From Heliocidaris erythrogramma (Eukaryota > Echinodermata > Echinoidea > Camarodonta > Echinometridae), in assembly GCA_025617745.1 (NCBI GenBank), contig CM046857.1, positions 30,181,514 through 30,245,513 on the forward strand: a stretch of DNA of 64,000 bases, written 5' to 3'. Every line of letters begins with the position of its first letter. Positions within the stretch are counted from its first letter, which is position 1. Both the position numbers and the translations under genes were made by a program. A model generated the notes under the pieces. It ran no database searches, was not told the origin of the DNA, and worked only from the letters and a program-made list of their open reading frames with translations. Shown here one piece after another: positions 1-9,478 of the stretch.

Positions 1-390
1 TCCTTCATAATTTGAAAAAAAAAAATTACAATGTTTATGAAATGAACCAGTGTGAATGAAAATTGCAAAATTGAATAGAAAAGTTTCTAATTAATACCAT
101 TTATTTAGAGACTTTAATGATTAGTTACAATTAAATCGCTCTTATTCATGAATGGCACAACATACAGCATTGGAATAGACTCAAATTTTTCTGTGATATT
201 TGCTCTTTCTACTCGCATATAACATGTAATTCCTAGCATTCTGGATCAAAAGATATTGCAAAAACGTCACCAAAAGGAGACACTGTACTGCGATGTGTTG
301 AATACTTCCATACCGAAATAAAGTTGTGCTTATTGCACAATATTTTAACAATTCATATAAATTTTTGTATATTTTGTAACACTCTATTAT

Positions 391-530
391 ACAAATAATG
401 AATTTTTCATTCGTGCAATGGACAGAATATCCCATGAGGTGAAAGATGAAATGATCCATTGGATCATTTCATCTTTCACCGAATGAAATATTCTGTCCAT
501 TGCACGAATGAAAAAACATTCATTATTTGT
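391..530. repeat. Near-perfect 140-bp hairpin (foldback repeat)
   Basis: The left arm (391-458) is almost the exact reverse complement of the right arm (460-530), with the axis at about 459 in the motif GATCCATTGGATC. Arms contain ATTCGTGCAATGGACAGAAT and its complement. It looks like a small MITE or a palindromic duplication. The flanking bases 1-390 are AT-rich; 193-265 weakly resembles part of the dispersed repeat family described at 9862-11391. I see no gene here. Confidence 0.8.
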
Positions 531-597
531 TTTATATATGACACCTAAAAATAGCTATCCTTCTCATTTGACATTTATGAATTAAGAAACAAGGGTG

Positions 598-780
598 AAG
601 GGACTTATATTTTGTTGCTGAGCGCGCGGCCGCGGCAGTCCGTCAATGTACTTGATAGTCGCATGCGCGCTGCAAAGGCATGTCGTTTTTGCGTATGTAG
701 ACGTGTTAGTGGTCGCGAGTGCAATGGACTATTTCGTATGGATCCAAAATTGCACGGTGAATGGATCAAATTTGCACGAT
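598..780 (+). promoter_or_regulatory. CpG-rich segment upstream of MPG, candidate promoter
   Basis: This is the only CpG-dense stretch in the first 1.1 kb (for example GAGCGCGCGGCCGCGG near 619 and GCATGCGCGC near 661). It lies 325-500 bp upstream of the MPG start codon. Placement and composition suggest a promoter or 5' UTR. I see no convincing TATA box, and the start site is not defined by the sequence. From 781 to 1103 the sequence is AT-rich and includes a fragment (about 960-1050) of the TATAACAAGG/GGTCCCAAGG repeat family found again at 7767, 19880 and 38141. Confidence 0.35.
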
Positions 781-1103
781 TGATGACGTAATTGTTAAAT
801 GGGACAAATGATCAACATCAAACAACCAATGCAGATGTTTCTGTTTGTACACACAGTAAATGTTTGAGTTGGATAGCATGCAAATGTTTGTAATTCCAGT
901 CAGGTTTATGTGGAAAATATGGAAACCTACAGTAAATCCTTGTCAAATGACAGCTTATAAATGTATAGTGGAACCCAACAAACTGTCAATGTAACAAATG
1001 AGATACTTTCCTTGGTCCCAAGGGGTTGGTTATAACAAGGTTCACTATGTGATGTGAATTTAGTTTAGTCATCAAACTGCATATTTTTATTTTGATATCT
1101 TGA

Positions 1104-3056
1104 ATGAACAGAGCAGCATTGAAAAGGAATGCATCAGGGGATAGTGAACTACCTGACATACCAGTGAAGAGCCCATATTTCAAAAGCTTGTCACAGTCAC
1201 AACCGAGTGAAGCTGATGATGTACCTGAGTCAGTACAGATGCCATCACATAGTCCTGGACTAGACCAAAACCAAGCTGATAAGATGCCATTAGCTAATGC
1301 TAGACTAAGTCCAAGTTTCTTCAAGCAGCCCTGCATCCATCTGGCCAAGCAGCTATTAGGCCAGGTCTTAGTGAGGGTTATCGAGGGCCAGAGGGTAACT
1401 GGGAGAATCGTGGAGACAGAAGCCTATGTAGGAGCAGAGGATACAGCTTGCCATACTTACAAAGGAAGGCAGACAGCATCTAATAAGAACATGTTCCTCA
1501 GTCCAGGTCATGCCTATGTCTATATGACCTATGGCATGTATCATTGTATCAATATCACTAGTGAAGGTAACTGTAAGCTGTGGGTCTTTGTGGATGATAG
1601 AATTATTTTGTTGCTGTAGCTGGAATCAGTTTTAAAAGTTTTGGTTACATAGTCAAGATTTGTCATGGCTGACATGACTGTTCAAATAGGAAGTACCCTC
1701 CACTGTTCAGTTCTTGTGTATTCATTAGTTATTTTACTATATTTAACTTCTGTGTACTTTATTGATTTAAGTCAGCAAATGACAAACACACTTTTAAAAC
1801 ATGACCTGAAATTTGCTACAATTACACGAAAGTGTGAATGTTGTAAAGACTATTCACTTTATAATTCAAGTGTTTCTTCTCATTATTATCTTGCTGACCA
1901 TAATGCTGTGGATAGATTTTGTACAATATGGACTTCTTATATTGATTGTTAAATGCAACCTTTAAAGGGATAATTCACCCTGACAATAATTTGGTTTTAA
2001 TAAAAGCAGAAAAATAAGAGAAAAATATTGGTGAAGGTTTGACAAAAATCCATCAAGGAATAAGAGAGTTACGGGTGTTTTAAGGTTTAAATTTGTGACG
2101 TCATATGCGAGCAGCTACGTCATGTAATATAAATTCTATAAATTCCCATTTTTCAATGGTTCAAGATGGCCAAAGATATTTTTCTTAGAGGAGCGGGTAT
2201 GAAATGATGTTTAAGATGTTATATTGAATGCACAAGTCACACCATTTCCATTTTTCTGAGAAAATGTCATTTTCTGGAATTTATATCACATGACACATGG
2301 GGGAGCTGCTCGCATGTGACGTCACAAAATCAAAACTTTAAAAATCCATAACTCCATAATTCTTTAACAGATTTTCGCCAAACCTTCACTGATATGTTTC
2401 TATTGTTTCTCTGCATTTATTAAAACCAACTTTTTATCAGGGTGAACTATCCCTTTAAATTTCATTTACTATCATGTAGGACTTGATACTAACATGCACA
2501 TGGACCTGAATTTTCACTCCAGAAATTCAAAATGTTAAAATGTTGATGCAGAAATATTATTCTGGACCCCTTTGCAAAAAAAGTTAGTGTGTAGCCCTGT
2601 AAAGTAAACTGTATTTAATGTAATGTTCAGTGTAGAAGAATGATAATTCTTTTTTTTTTTGTCTCTTTGAAAGGAGAAGGTCAAGCGGTACTGCTAAGAG
2701 GCCTGGTTCCTCTAGAAGGCAAGGATACAATGACAGAGATGAGACAGAAGGCAAGTAAAAGACCAAACAGAGAGTTCAAGACCAAGGATCTATGCAATGG
2801 TCCTGGTAAGCTGTGCCTCTCATTGGACATAGACAGACAGCTAAGTGGCACTGATCTCACTCACAAAGATTCTATCATGTGGATAGAGAATGGAGATGAA
2901 ATCTTGGATGGTGATATCGTGAGCTGCCCAAGGATAGGCATAGACTCGGCCACAAAGGAATGGGTTGAGAAACCACTCAGGTTCTATGTGAAAGGCAATC
3001 CTTGTGTTAGCAAGAGGAATAAAGCAAGAGAAGAAGAGATAAAAAACTCTGAGTGA
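1104..3056 (+). CDS. MPG: DNA-3-methyladenine glycosylase (AAG/MPG family)
   Basis: Coding exons are 1104-1566 and 2674-3056 (phase 1 junction), giving 281 aa against 298 in human. The enzyme starts base-excision repair by removing alkylated purines (3-methyladenine, hypoxanthine, ethenoadenine) from DNA in the nucleus. Seen: an unconserved N-terminus (residues 1-65), then LAKQLLGQVLVRVIEG and GRIVETEAYVG. E106 and Y108 match human E125 and Y127; H117 matches H136, Y140 matches the intercalating Y159, and N150 matches N169. Exon 2 carries AVLLRGLVPLEG, CNGPGKLCLSL and KPLRFYVKGNPCVS. Donor G|GTAACT; acceptor TCTCTTTGAAAG. An in-frame TGA lies directly before the ATG. A plausible acceptor at 1111-1112 (AACAG|AGCAGC) means the true N-terminus could come from an upstream exon that I cannot place. 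The identity is firm; the 5' end is not. Confidence 0.95.
1961..2459. repeat. Foldback MITE in MPG intron 1
   Basis: About 500 bp. It begins with TTAAAGGGATAATTCACCCT and ends with the imperfect inverse AGGGTGAACTATCCCTTTAA. Inner arms also pair: TGTGACGTCATATGCGAGCAGCT against AGCTGCTCGCATGTGACGTCACA. There is no coding capacity. It occupies most of the useful length of the 1107-bp MPG intron; the rest (1567-1960, 2460-2673) shows nothing I can name. Confidence 0.8.
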
Positions 3057-3063
3057 TGATTGA

Positions 3064-3069
3064 AATAAA
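3064..3069 (+). terminator. Candidate MPG polyadenylation signal
   Basis: AATAAA starts 8 nt after the MPG stop codon. That would give an extremely short 3' UTR. Other AT-rich candidates lie downstream, so the site used is uncertain. Confidence 0.35.
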
Positions 3070-3298
3070 TATCATGACTTATTTTATCAGTATCCAGGGA
3101 TTCTAATTCAGATTTACTCGTAGCACTTTCTAAAGAACAATTACATTTCAAGGAGATTTTAAAATGTATTCAAAATATCAAGACAGATGCAAAATAGCAC
3201 TGCATATTTTGTGAAGAATTCTGATGTAATTCTCAATTTGTATGATGAAAATTCCATGTACTATTTTTAAGATAAAGTAATAATAATAATTATAATGG

Positions 3299-3475
3299 CA
3301 GTTTTAAGAAGGCAATAGCCAAACAGGTGACTCAAGCTAGGAAAGCTTTGTTCAGTATATTGGTAAAAGCTAAACGATCTCTTGATACTCAATGTGAATT
3401 GTTTGATTGTATGGTGCTACATATATATTGTTAGATGTATATATGGTAGTGAAGTCTGGGGCTTTGAGAATTTAG
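3299..3475 (+). pseudogene. Decayed LINE reverse-transcriptase fragment
   Basis: Forward-frame translation gives QARKALFSILVKAKRS, then TQCELFDCMV and, after a frameshift, YGSEVWGFEN. This is the thumb-region pattern of non-LTR retrotransposon reverse transcriptases (ARKALF..L..A, LFD..V.P.LLYG.EVWG). It contains a stop and frameshift and is only about 60 codons long, so it is a relic. The rest of 3070-4149 holds nothing I can identify. Confidence 0.65.
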
Positions 3476-4149
3476 ATTAAATAGAAGTTTTTCATAATAT
3501 GTCTTGTTTTACCCGGGGTAGCCTCATCAGTATCATATACTGTTCTCCCTGAGGGCCCTGCAATCATATTATTACCCCAGCTCTGGATCCTTAAATGAGT
3601 TGACCAAATGATGTGTTTTGTGCTTGATTTACAATATATGCTTGAAGAGATGTGACTTGAAATGAACATGTGCATTATCTGCATTGTTTGGATGAAAGAT
3701 AGTCATCCACATGTTATACTTTGACTTAACAGGCTAGGTTATTCAATTTGTAAGGAACAAATGGGTCACGCTATATCTATCCCTGGAATTGTAGATCCAA
3801 ATGCGAGGGATATATAGTGTGAAATTCAGAGGGTCATTTTTGTGCACTATGACAACATTGTGCTCATGCATGTGGATTGCAGAGGTTACAAAATTCATAC
3901 GGAGAGAAGACAATGAAAATAGACCCACTGCAGGGACATAATTGTAAATGTTCAATTGAGATCATCAAATCCTAATTGCATTACATGGACTACTATTTAT
4001 ATTGTCATATACACGTACCACATTTGTACTGCCAGACACTACCTTTGTCAATATCTAATACCTCCTCACACTGCCAAACGACTTCAAGTCGAATCCAAAC
4101 AGACCCAACTCTTGGCCAATCAAGTTTGTTTGGTCTTTTATCAATCTGG

Positions 4150-5740
4150 GGCGGTATTCTGAAAGCTCATTTAAGTTTCCTTTTAAGTTTTCTCGTACTG
4201 TATTAAAGTCCCTCATTTCAATGAGCGCTAATAGACCTCCAAATTGGTATTCTGAAAGCTCACTTAGCGCTCAATTAAGTCAGCATAGTTCATATTCTCC
4301 TCCCCTTGTTAGTCCAGAGCTTGATCGGTTGGTTAGTCACAGACGGACATTTGACAAATTTTGAAAGTTTTAAGGCCTGTAGAAAACACATGTGTGTATT
4401 TAATTGAAGAGAGCAATTTTATGTTTCATGGTGAAGGGCATCAATGAAGGGGTTGAAATTTGATAAAATTTGGTTGCCATGGTCACCTACTAAATTTATA
4501 ATCCATAAAATATTCAGTAGAGCTATATCTAAATGGTTATATTCGGAAAACAATTACCATGAAGTCCCAAAACGGAATGGATTTCAGAGTTTTTCACTAA
4601 GCTGTGAAAAGATGCTGGACCCCCTACATGATTTTGAATACATGGGAATGTCCAAAAGCAACAAACAAACCTTACCATAAAAGCCTAATTCTCCTCCTTT
4701 TTATTCATAACTGCTAAAGAGTATGATTTGATTTTAGTGTCTTATTTCTTGTTATTTTGTGGTTTAACCCTAATAGAGCCGGGTTATTTAGACCCATCTC
4801 ACAGCCGGGGGGGGGGGGGGGGGGGGGCTGATTCCGCCCCCCCAAGACCTCGGCCGTCCACCGCGCATTCGCAACGAAAATCGGCACACCGCCCCCCGGG
4901 CCTATTAGGGTTAAAAGGCAATTCTAGATTCAAATGCCATATAATCATTCAGCAATGGGGCTGCCATCTTGGTGCTCATATGCAAAGCTTTATTTAAATA
5001 TGTGTAAAACCAGCTTTGTGTAAAGTTCTCTTTTTGGTTATGCCTATGTCCCGTGTGTTCAAAATCATACTGGATCACCCAATTGTTATAACCTTGTATA
5101 TATGTGTGAGCGCTTTTAACTGAAAACCGTTTGGTTTTTAGCCTTTGTTAAACGGAAAATTATTCAGTGTCTCGGACTGACTCTTAACCGATCAGGCTCT
5201 CCATTTCCACCAATCAGATGCACTGTAACAAAGTAATATGGTGTATACACGTTCCAGCTTCAACGTAGCACAATGTGTAATGAACCGCTGCCTGCATAAA
5301 CCGCTGTAAAATGAAATCGGACGGCCTTGCGATAATTTGAATTTCTTGATTTCAAAGATCCACAAAACGTTGAAAACCTACTCCGTGACTGTTCCTTTGT
5401 ATCAAAATGGTTAAGGTCATACATTTAATTAATCATATCAGCCTTGCAATTAAACGGGCAACATTTTGACATGAAAGATACAATAAAAGAATGCCATTTT
5501 ATTAAAAAAACGGAGGACTTAAGTGACCTATTGGGTCTTTTATCTTTTTGAAGTTAATCGACTGCTAAAAGAGTTTTCAGAATACCCAAACTTCTGCGGG
5601 TACACCACAGGCGTGCATCCTTGTGTGCATCGCTGTATACGTGCAACGCACCTCCTGCCTACTAAGAATTAGCACTTAATTGAGCTTTCATAAATACCAA
5701 TTTGCTAATGGAGCACTAATTGAGCTTTCAGAATACCGCC
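4150..5740. mobile_element. Non-autonomous element with terminal inverted repeats
   Basis: The left end GGCGGTATTCTGAAAGCTCA (4150-4169) is the exact inverse of the right end TGAGCTTTCAGAATACCGCC (5721-5740). Subterminal copies of the same motif occur near 4250-4280 (GGTATTCTGAAAGCTCACTT) and 5680-5720, as in many DNA transposons with repeated transposase-binding sites. I see no transposase frame inside, so it is a non-autonomous relative. The superfamily is not identified. Confidence 0.65.
4766..4913. repeat. Small nested inverted-repeat element with a G21 run
   Basis: AACCCTAATAGAGCCGGG at 4766 is inverted as CCCGGGCCTATTAGGGTT ending at 4912. Between them lie 21 consecutive G (4807-4827) and a C-rich block. 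It sits inside the 4150-5740 element, so it is a later insertion. Confidence 0.55.
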
Positions 5741-6172
5741 TCTGGGGTCAGTCTTGTTCATGTGACTAGGGGTTTAGTGTGTTTAACCCTTTCATGACAG
5801 GAATTATTTAACCCTGTCAGGACCAAAGTCAACAACACTATGTACAAAGTGAATAGCATTTTAGTCTTGTGGTAACGAGAGGGTTAAGGGCTAATTGATC
5901 ACATTTTGTGCATAAAATTGGCAACCAAAATATTTTTCTTTTAATCCTAGATGTTTCTAATAAATGTAACAACATACATGGTTAGGAACTTTGTAAAAAA
6001 GCTTTAAATATTGCCAATTTTGATAAAAAGCAATGATTTTTAACCTCAATATATTGATAATTTTAAGGCTTATTCTCCTTTTTAAAATTCCTGGCATCAA
6101 ATGCAATATGGTGATGCAACAAAAATGGGCACTGCAGAAACTTTTGATCCTTCTACTTGTGCATCTGATATA

Positions 6173-6987
6173 CACTAAAGGAAAAAAGAAACTTATAAAA
6201 GTTCAAGAGATCACCAAATTAAATTCTCTGCATGGAAATGTACCAAATTTGGATATAATGTTGATTCAATGCATGGCTTTAAATGACAGTCAATAACAAA
6301 AAGTTTTCTTCAATGCCACAAAAGAAATGTGCACTGAAACAAAGGACTCTCTAATCCCAAAGTCACAAAGATAAACTGCAGTCTTGTACACCATATGCAT
6401 GTCAATGAATGAAACAAAAGAATTTCAAAAGGGATTTGCACCCCTCGAGCAAGAGGATATTGATGTTCTGCCATGGTTCGCCCGTTCACCAGACCTTTCC
6501 CCAATTGAACATCTCTGGGAAGAGCTTGGTCGACGTGTGTCAAGGCGTGACAATCAACCCATCAATAGGGAGACGCTCATTGCAGCACTGCAAGAGGAAT
6601 GGAACAATGTTCCCCAGGCTACCATCGCGAATCTGATCGGAAGCATGCGAAGACGGTGTACAGCTTGCCAGCAAGCTAGAGGTGGACATACTGGCTATTA
6701 ATCTGTTTGGATATGAACTTGCAAATCCCTTTTGAAATTCTTTTGTTTCATTCATTGACATGCATATGGTGTACAAGACTGCAGTTTATCTTTGTGACTT
6801 TGGGATTAGAGAGTCCTTTGTTTCAGTGCACATTTCTTTTGTGGCATTGAAGAAAACTTTTTGTTATTGACTGTCATTTAAAGCCATGCATTGAATCAAC
6901 ATTATATCCAAATTTGGTACATTTCCATGCAGAGAATTTAATTTGGTGATCTCTTGAACTTTTATAAGTTTCTTTTTTCCTTTAGTG
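6173..6987 (+). mobile_element. Internally deleted Tc1-like element with 268-bp inverted repeats
   Basis: The element begins CACTAAAGGAAAAAAGAAAC and ends with its inverse, flanked by TA on both sides (6171-6172 and 6988-6989), the Tc1/mariner target duplication. The arms (6173-6440 and 6720-6987) are 268 bp and nearly identical. They are joined directly to a short internal piece that encodes only the transposase C-terminus. It cannot encode a working transposase but retains both ends. High arm identity suggests fairly recent activity or gene conversion. Confidence 0.9.
6441..6701 (+). pseudogene. Tc1-like transposase, C-terminal remnant
   Basis: An open frame of about 86 codons ends at TAA 6699-6701. 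It contains WFARSPDLSPIEHLWEELG, the conserved tail of the Tc1-type DDE domain around the last catalytic acidic residue, then an alpha-helical end (ETLIAALQEEWNNVPQ). The DNA-binding domain and the first two catalytic aspartates are missing. The deletion joins exactly at the inner edge of the left inverted repeat. Confidence 0.85.
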
Positions 6988-7766
6988 TATTTTTAGGGCT
7001 CCATTATTGAGCCAAACCACAAAATGTGGTCAATTGTCTTGGAAAGTTGAATACAAGTGCCTTGTCATTCTGAATTTACCAAACTGTAAGTAGAATTGAT
7101 GGAATGTATAATTTGATTGTTTTTTTCTCAGGTTGATTGCATATTAATTCTTCACATAACTTCTCACATCTCTTCATTTATATCATTTTATTCCTTCTCT
7201 CATCTCTCTTGTAAAGATGAAGGCATGCTGGTTTGAATCTGGCAAGGGTCAAAAGACATGTTTGAAATGTTTGCTGAGCTGACCCCTCATTACAATCATG
7301 TGACCACATGTCACAGTGCCTGGGGATACATGTACATGTACCCTTTGCACACTTATGTGTGCTTGTGAATTAATAACTTTACGAAAAAGAGAAGAATTTG
7401 GAAATCCATGAATTAGAACCAAATTATTTTAAATCACAGGCAAAGTCCAGATTGTCTTGAGCCAACGTAATCCAGTGTTTCAAATCATGGGAAGTTCCTT
7501 CATGGATAGACCAACATACGAAAGAATGCTCGTCACCAAATCTTTTTCCAACTGTCTGATCGTATTTTCTCATTACTCACTTTGTTCATTGCATTGATGT
7601 ATCTCTCACCTTCTTTTAAAAATTTCCCCTCTCACCTTCTTTGTAAAATATCCTCTCTCCCTCTTTTTCCCATTTATTTTTTCTTCCTCTCATATCTCTT
7701 TAATCAATGTCTTTCTTTCAAACATTCTTGTCTTTCACTTATTGCATGGAAACGATAAGTTTATGT

Positions 7767-7948
7767 ACAATGGAACCTTAAAAAAGAACACTGTTATAAC
7801 AAACTCTAATTATAAGGTAATTTTGCCGGTCCCACTTCTTTGTATTCTATTGTTTTTTTAGCCCTGATATGACATTTCGATATAAAGAGGTAATTTTCTT
7901 GGTCCCAAGGAGTGAATTAGGAGTTTGTTATAACTAGGTTCCACTTTA
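7767..7948. repeat. TATAAC/GGTCCCA repeat family copy
   Basis: It starts CAATGGAACCTTA and ends GTTATAACTAGGTTCCACTT, so the ends are inverted (TGGAACCT / AGGTTCCA). The interior contains GGTAATTTTGCCGGTCCCA and GGTAATTTTCTTGGTCCCAA. Related copies are at about 960-1050, 19880-19955 and 38141-38325. It is a non-autonomous DNA element by structure. Confidence 0.6.
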
Positions 7949-7965
7949 ATATGTAAAAGTAAAAA

Positions 7966-8106
7966 GGGATGCCACTTCGAATTGATAAAAAAGTAGGAAA
8001 CATCACCTAGAATGGGCCCTTGTGTACATAAAAAGTGGTTTTCTATGGCTAAAAATATGTTGAAAAAGTAGGAATTCCTACTTTTTTTCTGAAAAGTGGC
8101 ATCCCT
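7966..8106. repeat. 141-bp MITE
   Basis: GGGATGCCACTTCGAATTGA at the left pairs with the right end GAAAAGTGGCATCCCT. Inner arms AAAAAAGTAGGA and TCCTACTTTTTTT also pair. No coding content. Confidence 0.6.
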
Positions 8107-9276
8107 GAGTAAAAGAAAATTAACACAGTACTCATTTTATATCAATTCATTTGTAAAGCCTCTTTGTTTTCATATAAACTGAAATCAATAAAATGTTTAT
8201 TATGTACAAATAATGCAACCTGTGCCATTTCATTGTAAGAAATAAACTTGATCAACAGACCACATCAAATATAAATCTTCAAATTGACAATTACTTCTTC
8301 CTTAAACACAACAGAATGAAGAAAAATACATGAAGTGTCCTTCAAACCAAACCTTATCGAGAAAGAATCTGTATTTCAGATCTTGATTCCTATGTTGAGG
8401 GGTGGGGAGGGGTAAGAATAAAAACTATTCTGAAGTGAAATTCTCATACTCGCCTGGTTGGGGGTGTGAGGGGAGAATAGGGCTTTAAGGATGACAAATA
8501 TAATCTCAACATTTGTTCATTGCCCTATCACCCCCTCCCTATGGGGGGCTGTGGCAAACAGGAAGGGGACAGGGGTACAAGAAAATAAATGGGGATGATC
8601 AATAGGATAACTAATATAATCCTTTTTCCACCTCTTCATCTCAATGGGTCGGGGGCAGGGGGCAGGGGGCAGGGGCAAACTGATGAAAAAATAAATTGCT
8701 GCCTGTAAACATAATTTTGGGAATTCCTCTGGCACTCCCACACTTGCACGAGGGAATGGGTCTGTAGGATGACAAAAGCAATCCAGACATGACTTGTTCA
8801 CTTTTACCCACCCCCGTTTTATCTGGGCTTTTCAAGTAGGGGCTGTGGCCATTTTAAACCCCACCTTTCACCCTGGATCTGCTCATACATGTAGCATTGT
8901 AGATGAATAAACATTGTTCCTACACATCAAAGAATCGCTTCACACCTTGAAGATTGGCATGGACTGGTAAAAATAATGAAATGCTACCATACATGTACAA
9001 AGCTATTACATCACTTTGAAATCTTCAGGCTAGAAAAACTCTTAACTAGTTCTGTTACAGACAGAATGACACTTTTTAAAATGTCACTTTCTCCAAACTA
9101 TCCATGAAAAATATAGCAGATGTTTCAAGACAGACAACTGCTAATGAAATGAGAGCAAATGGTCCAACTCATGTACCATGCCAGTTGTGAATACATGGAG
9201 AAAAACAGACTGCGCCCTGTTCATAATTGATCCTTGTACTTGACTGTTTGACTGCAACAGACCACATCATGATGAC
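8107..9276. other. Spacer between MPG and NPRL3 with no supported feature
   Basis: This stretch contains G-rich patches (8400-8480, 8520-8560, 8646-8680) and AT-rich DNA. Short open frames across it are of low complexity and match nothing I recognise. No gene is called. Confidence 0.5.
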
Positions 9277-9478
9277 ATTTATTGAGATATTGGCATAGAG
9301 CTGTCCTGATCATAAGGAATGTGCTGTACTGAATGCTGACATCTCCAAACTGCTCTAGTAGAGCATAGAGCTGTCCTGATCATGAGAATTCTTTGTACTG
9401 AATGCTGGCTGCATCCTTGTGAGAACACAGAGCTGTCCTGAACATGAGCATTCTCTAGTAGGGCACGAGCTGTCCCAA
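9277..9478 (-). repeat. NPRL3 3' UTR built from partial tandem copies of the last coding segment
   Basis: Read on the minus strand, the coding end of NPRL3 (about 9573-9479, from CTCTATGCCCTTCTGGAGAA through the stop) is followed by at least three partial copies: CTCGTGCCCTACTAGAGAA..., TCTCACAAGGATGCAGCCAG..., and CTCTATGCTCTACTAGAGCA.... Each ends in a version of TTCTYATGATYRGGACAG. The last repeat start runs into AATAAA (9278-9283, seen as TTTATT on +), the likely polyadenylation signal. The copies are diverged and do not extend the reading frame. Confidence 0.8.

Larger units (their letters stand above)
5783..7086. repeat. Dispersed repeat family R1, copy a, split by a Tc1-like element
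   Basis: The sequences flanking the Tc1-like insertion (TGATCACATTTTGTGCATAA, ATACATGGTTAGGA, CTTCTACTTGTGCATCTG on the left; CAATTGTCTTGGAAAG on the right) match the interior of the copy at 9862-11391. This copy lacks the recognisable family ends. The nesting shows the family is older than the Tc1-like insertion. Confidence 0.6.

Noticed and set aside
1665-1952. 95-residue ORF in the MPG intron
   Set aside because: AT-rich chance frame between two MPG exons with no family similarity.
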